From NCBI GenBank assembly GCA_029851415.1, contig CM056744.1:58739797-58803796 (forward strand): a DNA stretch of 64,000 bases. The letters are read 5' to 3'. The stretch is from Eretmocerus hayati. Taxonomy: Eukaryota; Arthropoda; Insecta; Hymenoptera; Aphelinidae. The position numbers and the translations under genes are program-made. The notes beneath the pieces were generated by a model. That model was not told the DNA's origin. It made no database searches and saw only the letters and a program-made list of their open reading frames with translations. Shown here piece after piece: positions 55,731-64,000 of this stretch (position 1 is the stretch's first letter; every line of letters begins with the position of its first letter).

Positions 55731-57645
55731 TTAGGCATTATTAGTCCGGGGTCGTCTTCTTGATCCATGATAGGCTTCGTCAACATCAGGTTCCGTGGGC
55801 AGACGTATCAATTTGACGATGAGTCGCTTGAATTCAGATGCAGCAGTTTCAACAGTGACCACACGAGTCAGTCTATCAGCGCCTGGATGCAGTTGGATGA
55901 CCCTGGCAAGGGGCCATTTGGTTGGAGGTCTGAGCTCGTCCTTGATGAGTACGATGTCACCCATCTCGAGGGGCTCTTAAATTCTGAGCCATTTTGTGCG
56001 TTGCTGCATCTGGTTGAGCACCTCCTTACGCCATCTGGCCCAAAAACTATTGCGCATCCGCACAAGCATGTCTCACCTGCAACTGGGTTCAACTGTCAGA
56101 TCGACTTCCTCAAAAGGTTCAGGCACTGCTGACATTGACCGCCCGATCAGAAAATGACCGGGAGTGAGAGCTACCAAATCTTTTCCCTCACAACTAAGTG
56201 GACTCCAAGGTCGTGAATTTGAACAGACTTCGATCTGACTACAAACAGTGGAAAGTTCTTCATAAGTGAGAGTGCGGTCTTTGACAATTCTACGCAGATG
56301 GTATCTGAAACTCTTCACCGCCGCTTCCCAAAGCCCACCGAAATGAGGCGCTCTAGGCGGAATAGAATGCCAAGTAACACCCTCCGGGGCCAGAATCCGG
56401 GAAACTTCTGATGAACCCGGCGATGATTCTACGAACAGTTCTTTGAGCTCCTTTCCAGCTCCAACAAAACTCTTAGCGTTATCGCGATATAAATCCTTAC
56501 ATTAACCCCGTCGAGACACAAATCGGCGATAGGCAGCTAACATGGCCTTCGACGCGAGATCAGAAACAACTTGAATGTGATTTGCCTTGGTAATCATGCA
56601 GACAAAAATGGCTATATATCCTTTAACAGATTTAACACCGCGGCCAAGAGGAAATGAAATAGATACAGGACCTGCAAAATCCAATCCAGCTGCCTCGAAA
56701 GGCATCTTAGGGTTGAGCCTCACAGCAGGTAGTGGAGCCATCTGTTGCTCAAGTCCATGAACGGCATGCCGAGCACACTGGCTGCAACGCCGATACACCA
56801 GCTGAATCGTCCGAGAAGAGTGTGTGATCCAAAACGAGCGCAGCAAGTGACTACGCATCAGCTGAACTCCTCCATGCAGCGTGTTCTGATGGGTTTTCTC
56901 CACTAATCTTCGCACAAAAATATGACGTTGAGGCGACGGGATTGGATGCTTTTCACTGAAACTGAGATTAGCATTATGCAAGCGCCCTCCTACACGAAGC
57001 AACCCTTTATCGCATACAAACGGCAACAGAAGACGGATTGAACTACTCCGTGGAAACTCTCTCTTTTGATCAAGACATTGCAATTCCTCCGCAAAAAGAA
57101 TCCTCTGAATGACCTTCCATATGGCCAGCTGAGCGGCTGAGAGCTCCTTCCAAGCCAATGCACCATGCAACCTATCTTCCTTTGGCAGCTTGACATTGAA
57201 ACGCCATCTAAACAAATACGCCAAAATGCGAACTACTTTAGGTAATGAACTAAATTTTTCGAGAGAGGATAACACATAGGGCTCAGCTTCTGCCACTTGT
57301 ACATGCACATTGACCTCCACCTCTTCAACAGCCTCAGATATAGCAAGAGCTGCACTGATCTCAGCCTCTTCTTGTGGTGAGGCAGCTGCTCGCTCAGGCC
57401 AATCACATCGTTCTCTAGTGATCCAGGCTGGACCATGCCACCAGAGTACATCTTCCTTGAGCGCCTCCACCGTCAAGCCTCGAGTGGCTCTGTCAGCTGA
57501 ATTTTCAGTGCCCCGTATATGATTCCACTCAGCTTTTGGGGAGGATGTTAGTATTACACTTGTTCTATTGGCTACAAAAGTTTCCCAACGAGGGGGGGGG
57601 GGGATCATTAAGCCAGTCTAATACCACCTTACTATCTGTTCAATT
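55731..57645 (-). pseudogene. BEL-2 pol: RNase H end, integrase and DUF5641-like C terminus
   Basis: One frame runs from 57,640 to 55,731 with three stops, at 56,502-56,504 (TAA), 56,073-56,075 (TGA) and 55,977-55,979 (TAA). It begins with the end of RNase H (SKVVLDWLN, proline run encoded by a G homopolymer, RWETFVANRTSV, GTENSADRATRG). The integrase follows: FLFRWRFNV-like region, HHCC-type zinc segment (HGGVQLMRSHLL...CSQCARHA), catalytic Asp in GLDFAGPVS, second Asp in YRDNAKSF and Glu in PHFGGLWEAAVK. Then LIGRSMSAVPEP and the C-terminal domain GDIVLIKDELRPPTKWPLAR. In a live element this enzyme inserts the cDNA into chromosomes; here it is interrupted. Confidence 0.92.
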
Positions 57646-58379
57646 TCAAACGAATTTATTGTGTAATGGTCAGCAATTTCTGACTGTAACCAGCGATGTT
57701 GTACAAAACTGTGCCAAGCTCAAATTTGCCTACTCAGGTCCCGCGTCACCTGGATAATTCAATTTTTCGAGTATGAGTTTTCGTGGCCCGCGCCACTCTC
57801 TCCTCTCTTCCGACAACCGTCGAACAGTGCACACGCATAATAATGTAGCCTCTCGCGCAATGAAAGACATCTGTCAAAACTTCATTAAAGTTACACTAAA
57901 ATCCAGATTCAAGTGTTGTGCAATTATTGGATCTACCTTCACTACTCTATGAACATTTTTTGGTCCTTTGAACCCGGATCCACGCCTAAAAGTGCAGTTT
58001 ACGTGAATCCGCGGAAGTGTAATTGTGGAGTTTTGTGTGCACGGAGTATTGTTGAGTATGCCGATGCATATGAGGAGATTCGACTAATGCAGCAATACAC
58101 TATCTGGTGGAGTCGTCACACCCAACAAAGTGAACTCTACAAAAACAGCAAGTAGCTGAAAACTCCACCTATATCAAGGACGTGGCACAGCTGTCATCGT
58201 GTCACATTTCAATGCAGCTCAAATTGGAGCGACGAGGAATCTCCACCAGGTCTAAACTGCTGACGATGCAAGGCCGATGAGGTCAACTATACCCATATCC
58301 TGCTCTGCGTTCACTCAAAATAACGACGAGTGCTTCAAATGTCAAGTAAGATCGCTTCAATCATACCAAAATAATTCTA
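57646..58379. other. No gene recognised between BEL-2 and BEL-3
   Basis: Short ORF at 57,913-58,155 with no recognisable family. It may contain decayed remnants of an LTR or leader. Confidence 0.4.
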
Positions 58380-58970
58380 GCGTATTAACATATGACAACG
58401 ATTTCGCCTTACAAGCAATCGTTGAATCACTTGATTAAAGAGAAATTCCTCTTGTATTGACTTCTCGAGTCACAAGCTCAGCTCTCCAGTGAGTGATTAC
58501 CCTAAGCAGTTACGCTATCAAATCCTTTTGGGTCTTCGATTTCATGTTCGGATTTGAGAATCATTACGAGTTCGTTGCTCATCATAGCAACACCCATTTC
58601 TCAAATTCACTCGCTTACTTAAGCACGAATCTTCCAAATATTCCTAGGAATAAGACAAGATACCGTGTGCACCCAACTACAAGTAAGATTGTTCTGATAA
58701 AACGCCCTTCAATCTTTTGATGCGTATCCCTATGACAACAATATTGCTTTCAAGCTATTGTTGAACCACATGCGATTAGACCAATTCTTAACGTACGGAT
58801 TTTGCGAGTCACAACTGTCGCTCTTCAATTTGTGGTTACCCTACTCAAACATTCACGCCATCAAATACATTCAACCAAGCATATGTCAAATTTGAGATCC
58901 ATTTCAAGTTCATAGCCCATTGCTAGCAATACCCATATCTCAAATTCAATCTCACACCCGAATTAAATCT
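58380..58970 (+). repeat. Two diverged direct repeats of about 350 bp
   Basis: Units at about 58,390-58,630 and 58,730-58,960 share TATGACAACRATWTYGC, CAAGCWATYGTTGAA, GAGTCACAA, TTACCCTA, CATTTCAAGTTC/CATTACGAGTTC and CCCATWTCTCAAATTCA in the same order. They lie just upstream of BEL-3 gag, so they may be reiterated LTR or leader sequence of that element. Confidence 0.55.
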
Positions 58971-59069
58971 CCTGGATTTTTGGAGATCAAGTAATTCTTG
59001 CAACCCAGATTTTGGTGCAATACATTCTCCAAGTTTGCACTCCCTATAACAGTTACTTGTCCAATCACC

Positions 59070-60412
59070 ATGACCTCTTCAGACAAAATGTCTTTAGACG
59101 ACCTTGTCGTTTTGCATTTGTCGAGAGTAGACAAAATCTCCAATTTTTTCACCAATTTCAAAAAGAAAGGTAGGAGGGAAATGACTACTGGTGGAGCCGA
59201 AACTCGAATTTCTAAGATAGAAGAGTGGTTTACCGAGGTGAAAAAAATTCATGATAAAATCATATCTCATGAACAGTTCACATTTGAAATTGATTATATC
59301 AAGAAAAAGTACTTCGTTGAGGCAGAAGAGATCTACATAGATGCTCTCAGCGACTTCAAAGATTTTCTCATCAATGAATCACATGTAGCAGTGAGGAGCG
59401 CCAGCTCGGGTAATCAAACCACTCGAATTGTCATGTCGGAATTCGAATCGGCTTGACTAGCGCCTATAGAAATCCAACCTTTTGATGGGACATTCAATGA
59501 TTGGCCAAAATTTCGTGAAATATTCACAGCAACTGTTATCAATTGCAAATCGTTCTCAAATGTAGTAAAATTCTACCATCTCAGAGCTCATCTCAAAGGT
59601 GATGCTTCCCTGCAAATTCAAGATATCCCTCTCGAGGGAGGAAACTTTCAACGAGCTTGGGATGAACTAAGCAAGCTGTATGAGAACATTCGCCGAATGG
59701 TCAATGACCAACTGAAAGAAATCTTCTCTGTTTCTCCCATTGAAAAAGGAACAGCCTCCGAGTTGAGAAGATTGATCAATGGCACTGTCAACCCTCTCAT
59801 CGTTCTCAAATCACTTGATAGAGCTACCGATCATTGGGACGACTTGGTAGTTTTTATCACTGCTAGTCGTCTGGATGGAAAATCCCGAACCCTTTGAGAA
59901 ACTTCCCTTGGAGAAACTTCCGAGCCTCCCACCTTTGCAAGAATGAAAACCTTTCTCAATACAAGATTGAGCACACTCGAGTCTATAGAAAATAGTTCTC
60001 AACTAAGCATTCCTTCGAGCATCACTGATCCCAAATCAAATAAGAGCAACCAAAGTAATCAAAGGTCAAGCTCTACTCATGCTCTGAAACAAGGCGCAAA
60101 AGTTCTTCATTTTTCTCAATCTGACCTGATTCCCAAGAAAAAGAAGTGTTCATTATGAGAACAAGATCATCCTTTGCGAAACTGTCCCGCATTGAATGCA
60201 ATGGGTATTGATTCTCGCCGAGAATTCATTCAATCAAAGAGGTTATGTTTCAATTGCTTTGGGACTCATGATTCTAATACCTGTCGATCTACATTCAAAT
60301 GTCGATCGTGTGGAGGGAAACATCACTCCCTACTTCATTTTGACAAGCCGATTACTGCATCAGAAACCAATTATGTCTCTCGCACTCAACTTTCAGCAAC
60401 ATCTACACCCAC
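59070..60412 (+). pseudogene. BEL-3 gag with three in-frame TGA codons
   Basis: One frame from ATG 59,070 (MTSSDKMSLDDLVVLHL) to the FB13 insertion. Stops, all TGA, are at 59,454-59,456, 59,895-59,897 and 60,156-60,158, and no frameshift is needed. Conserved BEL/Pao Gag parts: PIEIQPFDGTFNDWPKFREI, FYHLRAHLKGDASLQI, LSKLYENIRRMVNDQL and zinc knuckles CFNCFGTHDSNTC and KCRSCGGKHHSLLH. TGA from CGA or TGG is the usual result of C-to-T (or G-to-A) decay. Confidence 0.9.
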
Positions 60413-61835
60413 GGTTGGCCTGAACCGACTTTAACCCAAAGATGCTTGCCCCTCAGAATTGATCATTCTCACTTCAAGTACATGATAAATGGAAGTTTTT
60501 CCCGCAGAAAAGAAAATCTTTCGTCGAGCCGTTTTTTAAGAAAGTGAAATTTATGGTTTCTTATAGGAATTTCCATACTAATCTATCCATGCGCGATTAA
60601 AATGCAATTGTCGGCCGACTTCCCTGAAATTTATTTTCAATTACATCGAAATACGTTAAAATCCATCAAAGAGGAAGTTTTTAGAAACGATTTTATAGTA
60701 CAGGCGAATATCCATAATCCGACGATGTCGAGAGACAAGCAATGATGTCGCACGGTCGGCCTAAACTGACTTCAGCCTAAAGGTCCTTGCTACTCAGATT
60801 TCTCCTTTTGCCTTCAAGTACGTGATAAATGGTAGTTGTTTCCCGCAAGAATGAGATCATCCGACGGAGCTACAATCGAAAGAAGTCAAATTGAAATATT
60901 TTGAATCTTGATTTTAACATTATTTCCAGAATAATCACGGATGAGCTTCGAAATCGACCTTTGATACATATTTGCGTGTATCATTATTATCCAGAAAGTA
61001 TAGATCAACAATAATCAATGCTCTGAAATTCATAAGAAAAAACACACTTCAAAGTGGAACGATTTTATGAATAATAAATTACAATTTGATTGTGCATACT
61101 GTTGTACACACACGAAGCTGTAACAAGTTTCTCGTTATATTGAGGATTCTTGCTTCATGCAATTTTTTCATGTTGAGTTGGAGTCAAAATTTGTTCATTC
61201 CATGAATTGCTCACTATAGAATCCGAGGCCCATCCTCTTCATCTCACAAAACTATTCAAGGTGAAAGAATACCGCGTGAACTTTCGGGGAAACTGGAATC
61301 TCCAACACTAAATAACTTCTTCAAAAGGTTCCTACACACGATCTATAACTTGTTTCCAGTTCATTCCCGAAACAAAAACTCACTACTTCCCTGAAATCCT
61401 TGAATGATTGAGCAAATTTCTTGATGCGGTGATGATTCGGAGTCTGAAGTAGATCAACATTTTCCAGCAATTTCTTGCAAGAATTTCCTTTGAAAGCGGG
61501 ATAACCTCGAGTTATCTCACGTTGAACGCAACAAGCGTTTGCCCAATCCAGAGATTCTGCTTCAAAATATTTCATCATATGCATGAGAATAAAATTGACT
61601 ACGCCAATCATTAGATGTTACTCTGGCGAAGGAACAAATTCTGCATTTTAATCGTGCATGGATAGATTACTATGGAAATTCCAATAAAAAACCATGAATT
61701 TCACATTTTTCGAAAACGGCTCGACGAAAGATTATCATTCTTGCGGGAAAAACTTCTATTTATCGTGTACTTGAAGTGAGAAAAATCGATTCTGAGGGGC
61801 AAGCATCTTTGGGTTGAAGTCAGTTCAGGCCAACC
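60413..61835. mobile_element. Foldback element FB13 inserted into BEL-3
   Basis: GGTTGGCCTGAACCGACTT at the left pairs with a complementary block ending GTTCAGGCCAACC. The stem continues through CCCAAAGATGCTTGCCCCTC, TTCAAGTACATGATAAATGG, GTCGAGCCGTTTT and CATGCGCGATTAAAATGCA to about 60,612/61,640. A further direct copy of the left end (GTCGGCCTAAACTGACTTCAG, CTTCAAGTACGTGATAAATG) lies inside at about 60,758-60,870. No gene recognised. No clear target duplication. Confidence 0.87.
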
Positions 61836-62827
61836 GTGCACCGTTTCAACCAAGTTCTCCGTCCCATAACCATGTTGTTGCTATGAATTCTATCCCAAAA
61901 AAACCCAATACAGTACTTTCAGCTACTGCCTGGGTTCGAGTTTCAAATGCCAAGGGCGGAGTAGTTTTTGCCCGTGCTCTAATTGACCAATGTGCTCAAA
62001 CCTCATTTATTGCTGAATCACTATGTCAACGACTCAATCTCTATAAAAAACGTGTTTCAGTACCAGTATAAGCCCTAAAAGGCAAACAATCGTACGCGAA
62101 AGGATTAGCTGAAGTTACAATTCACCCTGCACCTGAATCATCATTCACGGCCAGACTTCACGCTCTGGTCATCAAGGATGTCACGGGTTATCAACCAAGG
62201 ATCGGCTGCTCAACCGAATCATGGAATCACATATCAGGATTACGATTAGCTGATCCACAATTCATGGAAGATAACTCAATCGAACTCTTACTGAGTGCAT
62301 CTGTTCATGCCTTGATTGTGGAGAATGTCCTAATCAAAGGTACTCCAGATCAACCCATCGCCACAAAAACTGAACTTGGATGGATCTTGTCAGGACCAAC
62401 TGACAACAGCGACCATTCGATGTTACAACCTACTGCTTTGCACTGCTCAGCAAATGTGGACGTGAGTGATCTGCTCCAGATGTTCTGGACCCAAGAGGAG
62501 ATTATCAGCTCGAAACCACATCTCACTCCATATGAACAAGCTTGTGAGGATCATTTCATGAAAACGCATACTAGAGGATCCGATGGGCGATACACTGTAA
62601 GGTTACCTTTACGTAATAATATTCATCCATCAAATCTGGGCGAATCATTCTACCCTGCAAAACAGCTCCTTTACAAGCTAGAGAGTAGGCTAGCAAAGGA
62701 CAAGAAATTGTTCGATGCTTACCACGATTTTCTCTCTGAGTATGAATCACTTGGTCACATGACTCGTCTGAATATTGGCCCTGAAGACATTGATTTCTCC
62801 AATGATTTCTTCCTACCCCATCATTGA
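61836..62827 (+). pseudogene. BEL-3 protease and N-terminal part of RT
   Basis: Protease: LSATAWVRVSN, FARALIDQCAQTSFIAE. The active-site context is D-Q-C where family members generally have Gly after the second residue, so this position is probably mutated. An in-frame TAA at 62,069-62,071 interrupts. The frame then resumes (62,264-62,827) with HALIVENVLIKGTPDQPIAT, TELGWILSGPTDN and FLSEYESLGHMTRL, matching the protease-RT junction of BEL-1, and ends in TGA at 62,825. Confidence 0.88.
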
Positions 62828-63190
62828 ATTCTGAAAGGAAGTAGCACGACCACGGAGTTGAGGACCGTATTCAACGGATCTTTCCGTCCCAAATCAAATA
62901 AGTCAATCAATGATTATTTGCTCATAGGTCCTAATCTACTTCCAGAAATCACCACACTTTTGTCGAATTGGAGACTTTATCGGTACGCTTCCACTGCCGA
63001 TGTTGAGAAAATGTTCCGACAAACTTGAATTCACGAAGATGATGACGACATATGCAGTCTATCCTCTGGCGTGATCATCCTTCTCACCCAGTTTCAATTT
63101 TCAGACTCAATACAATAACTTACGGACTTGGAAGTAGCCCATTTCATGCCAATAGAGTACGTATCCAACTTGCTCGAGACGAACGTACAA
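62828..63190 (+). pseudogene. BEL-3 RT fingers/palm remnant
   Basis: In the same or neighbouring frames: GSSTTTELRTVFNGSF, SINDYLLIGPNLLPEI, DVEKMFRQT (with the first RT Asp) followed by TGA. The catalytic (Y/M)xDD box, RNase H and integrase that should follow are absent. Confidence 0.8.
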
Positions 63191-63456
63191 AGGGACTAGG
63201 CGGGTAAGCATGGTGAATCGGCCCTCGTCAGGTATGGCCCCGGAAGCAATTTCCTCCAGTTTCTAACCCCAAACTATGAGGAAAGCAATAGTTTTTAGGT
63301 CCCGAAGTCGCCCTTATGTTTTGGGGCAGCCTGGAAACCCTCTAAAAAACGCTAAAAATCGATGTTCCTTGTATTGAATCGCATTCTGACGCATCTCAGT
63401 GAATCGTTCTGAAATTTTTTTGACATATTTTTGAAACATTAACAATACGAAGGAGA
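63191..63456. other. Foreign filler sequence at the BEL-3 internal deletion
   Basis: About 265 bp without resemblance to BEL pol, containing TTTTGGGGCAGCCTGG and a T-rich segment. It stands where roughly 2 kb of RT, RNase H and integrase are expected, so it is either a fragment of another element or filler from a deletion repair. Confidence 0.45.
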
Positions 63457-63861
63457 GTGGTTTCATCTCGACAACTTTTGATTCATTTGGGACATTTGCT
63501 CATTGGTAGATCTATGACTGCTTTACCTGAACCATATAACGATGCAGAAGTAACACAGTCTCCTCAGTGCAGGTGCAAAGCCATACAATGCATGAGGAAT
63601 GGTTTCTGGAATCGATGGCGTATGGAAGTCATGCATCATTATCAATTGAGGTCCAAATGGCTAGCAGTACGAGAGCAACTTCGAGTGGGAGATCTCGTGT
63701 TGGTGAAGGACGAGCTTACGCCACCTACAAAATGGCCCATCACAGCACTACGTCGGGCACTCTGCAAGATCATCAAGCTACCCATAGATCCTGGGGAAGA
63801 GGGCAGGGAGCCCTCTGATCAACCCGAAGGAGAAGCCAAGGAAGAACAAGAAGAATCATGA
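63457..63861 (+). pseudogene. BEL-3 pol C-terminal (DUF5641-like) domain
   Basis: GHLLIGRSMTALPEPYND, MRNGFWNRWRMEVMHHYQ, VREQLRVGDLVLVKDEL and TPPTKWPI are the conserved blocks of the Pao pol C terminus, also present in BEL-2 (LIGRSMSAVPEP and GDIVLIKDELRPPTKWPL). An acidic tail (EEGREPSDQPEGEAKEEQEE) precedes the stop. The open frame is only the end of a once longer polyprotein. Confidence 0.88.
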
Positions 63862-64000
63862 AAGATGACCGCGTAATCTCGACACTTCACTACACACTTT
63901 TTCCTCGTTCCGCGACACCCGCGAATCATATGTCGTTCGTTTGGCCCCAATTTTGTGTAATTTGTATTCGTAGGACTTCATTAGAGTCACAATAGCGTGA

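Larger units (their letters stand above)
54809..57645 (-). mobile_element. BEL-2: 5'-truncated BEL/Pao element, minus strand
   Basis: On the minus strand: RNase H end, integrase, Pao C-terminal domain (DUF5641-like), 3' UTR of about 520 bp (55,207-55,730) and LTR. Sequence upstream of about 57,645 is not recognisable as BEL, so the RT, protease and Gag are missing. It is inserted head-to-head against truncated BEL-1. Confidence 0.83.
59070..64000 (+). mobile_element. BEL-3: BEL/Pao element interrupted by foldback FB13, right end outside window
   Basis: Order: gag (59,070-60,412), FB13 insertion (60,413-61,835), protease and RT N-terminal half, a gap in which the rest of RT, RNase H and integrase are missing, then the Pao C-terminal domain (63,457-63,861). 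The following TTCCTCGTTCCGCGACACCC also resembles the segment after the BEL-2 C terminus. BEL-3 differs clearly from BEL-1 and BEL-2 in sequence. No LTR was identified before the window ends. Confidence 0.82.

Noticed and set aside
55529..55786. ORF after the BEL-2 pol stop as an envelope-like gene
   Set aside because: Too short, with no signal peptide or membrane segment; only weak nucleotide similarity to the end of BEL-3, which fits shared 3' leader sequence.

Overview
The window is a transposon- and repeat-packed stretch of an animal nuclear genome, most likely an insect. The evidence is three BEL/Pao LTR retrotransposons, R1-clade and CR1/Jockey-type LINEs, a pogo/Tigger transposon with a short spliceable intron, and one spliced exon of phosphatidylinositol 4-kinase III alpha. 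No prokaryotic gene organisation, CRISPR array, rRNA or tRNA gene was recognised. The species cannot be named from this sequence. The only host coding sequence I can support is the PI4K exon at 41.1-42.1 kb (minus strand). Nearly everything else is transposon, satellite or inverted repeat.

Layout. 1-3.7 kb: 164-bp satellite with a four-monomer higher-order repeat at its left end. 4.7-6.1 kb: foldback element FB1. 7.8-18.96 kb: a second tandem array (174-bp monomer) that switches orientation near 11.6-11.85 kb. It is split by a decayed but structurally complete Tigger element (8,642-10,931) and by a large foldback, FB6 (13,258-18,728), whose loop holds two further foldbacks, FB7 and FB2. 19.75-21.8 kb: foldback FB5 with Tc1-like TA/CAGTA ends. 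22.0-31.95 kb: a LINE graveyard, with R1-clade fragments set between (CT/GA)n microsatellites, a long CR1/Jockey-group LINE (LINE A) with one nonsense codon between endonuclease and RT, a second LINE (LINE B) and a second copy of LINE A. 31.95-41 kb: palindromic elements and no recognisable genes. 41.12-42.07 kb: PI4K exon. 42.76-46.98 kb: two adjacent foldbacks, FB3 and FB4. 47.77-48.92 kb: foldback FB10. 49.4-54.8 kb: BEL-1 (plus). 54.8-57.65 kb: BEL-2 (minus, 5' truncated, with a 3' LTR). 59.07-64.0 kb: BEL-3 (plus), interrupted by foldback FB13.

The main new observation is the density and relatedness of the foldback elements: more than a dozen in 64 kb. FB2, FB3 and FB4 share TATA-flanked T(R)GG termini and a G/C-run subterminal block. 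FB1 and FB2 share a core at the hairpin turn. FB3, FB4 and a one-armed fragment at 7.1 kb share another core that also contains GTCATTTTG plus a GCGCATGCG palindrome. None encodes a recognisable transposase, so they look like one or two poorly characterised non-autonomous superfamilies. FB2 has almost identical arms of about 1 kb and could yield a long hairpin RNA if transcribed. A second notable pattern is that two 5'-truncated R1-clade copies are bounded on both sides by (CT/GA)n tracts, which suggests insertion into this microsatellite.

All boundaries and alignments were made by eye. Junctions are reliable to a few bases where terminal repeats are visible and to tens or hundreds of bases elsewhere.
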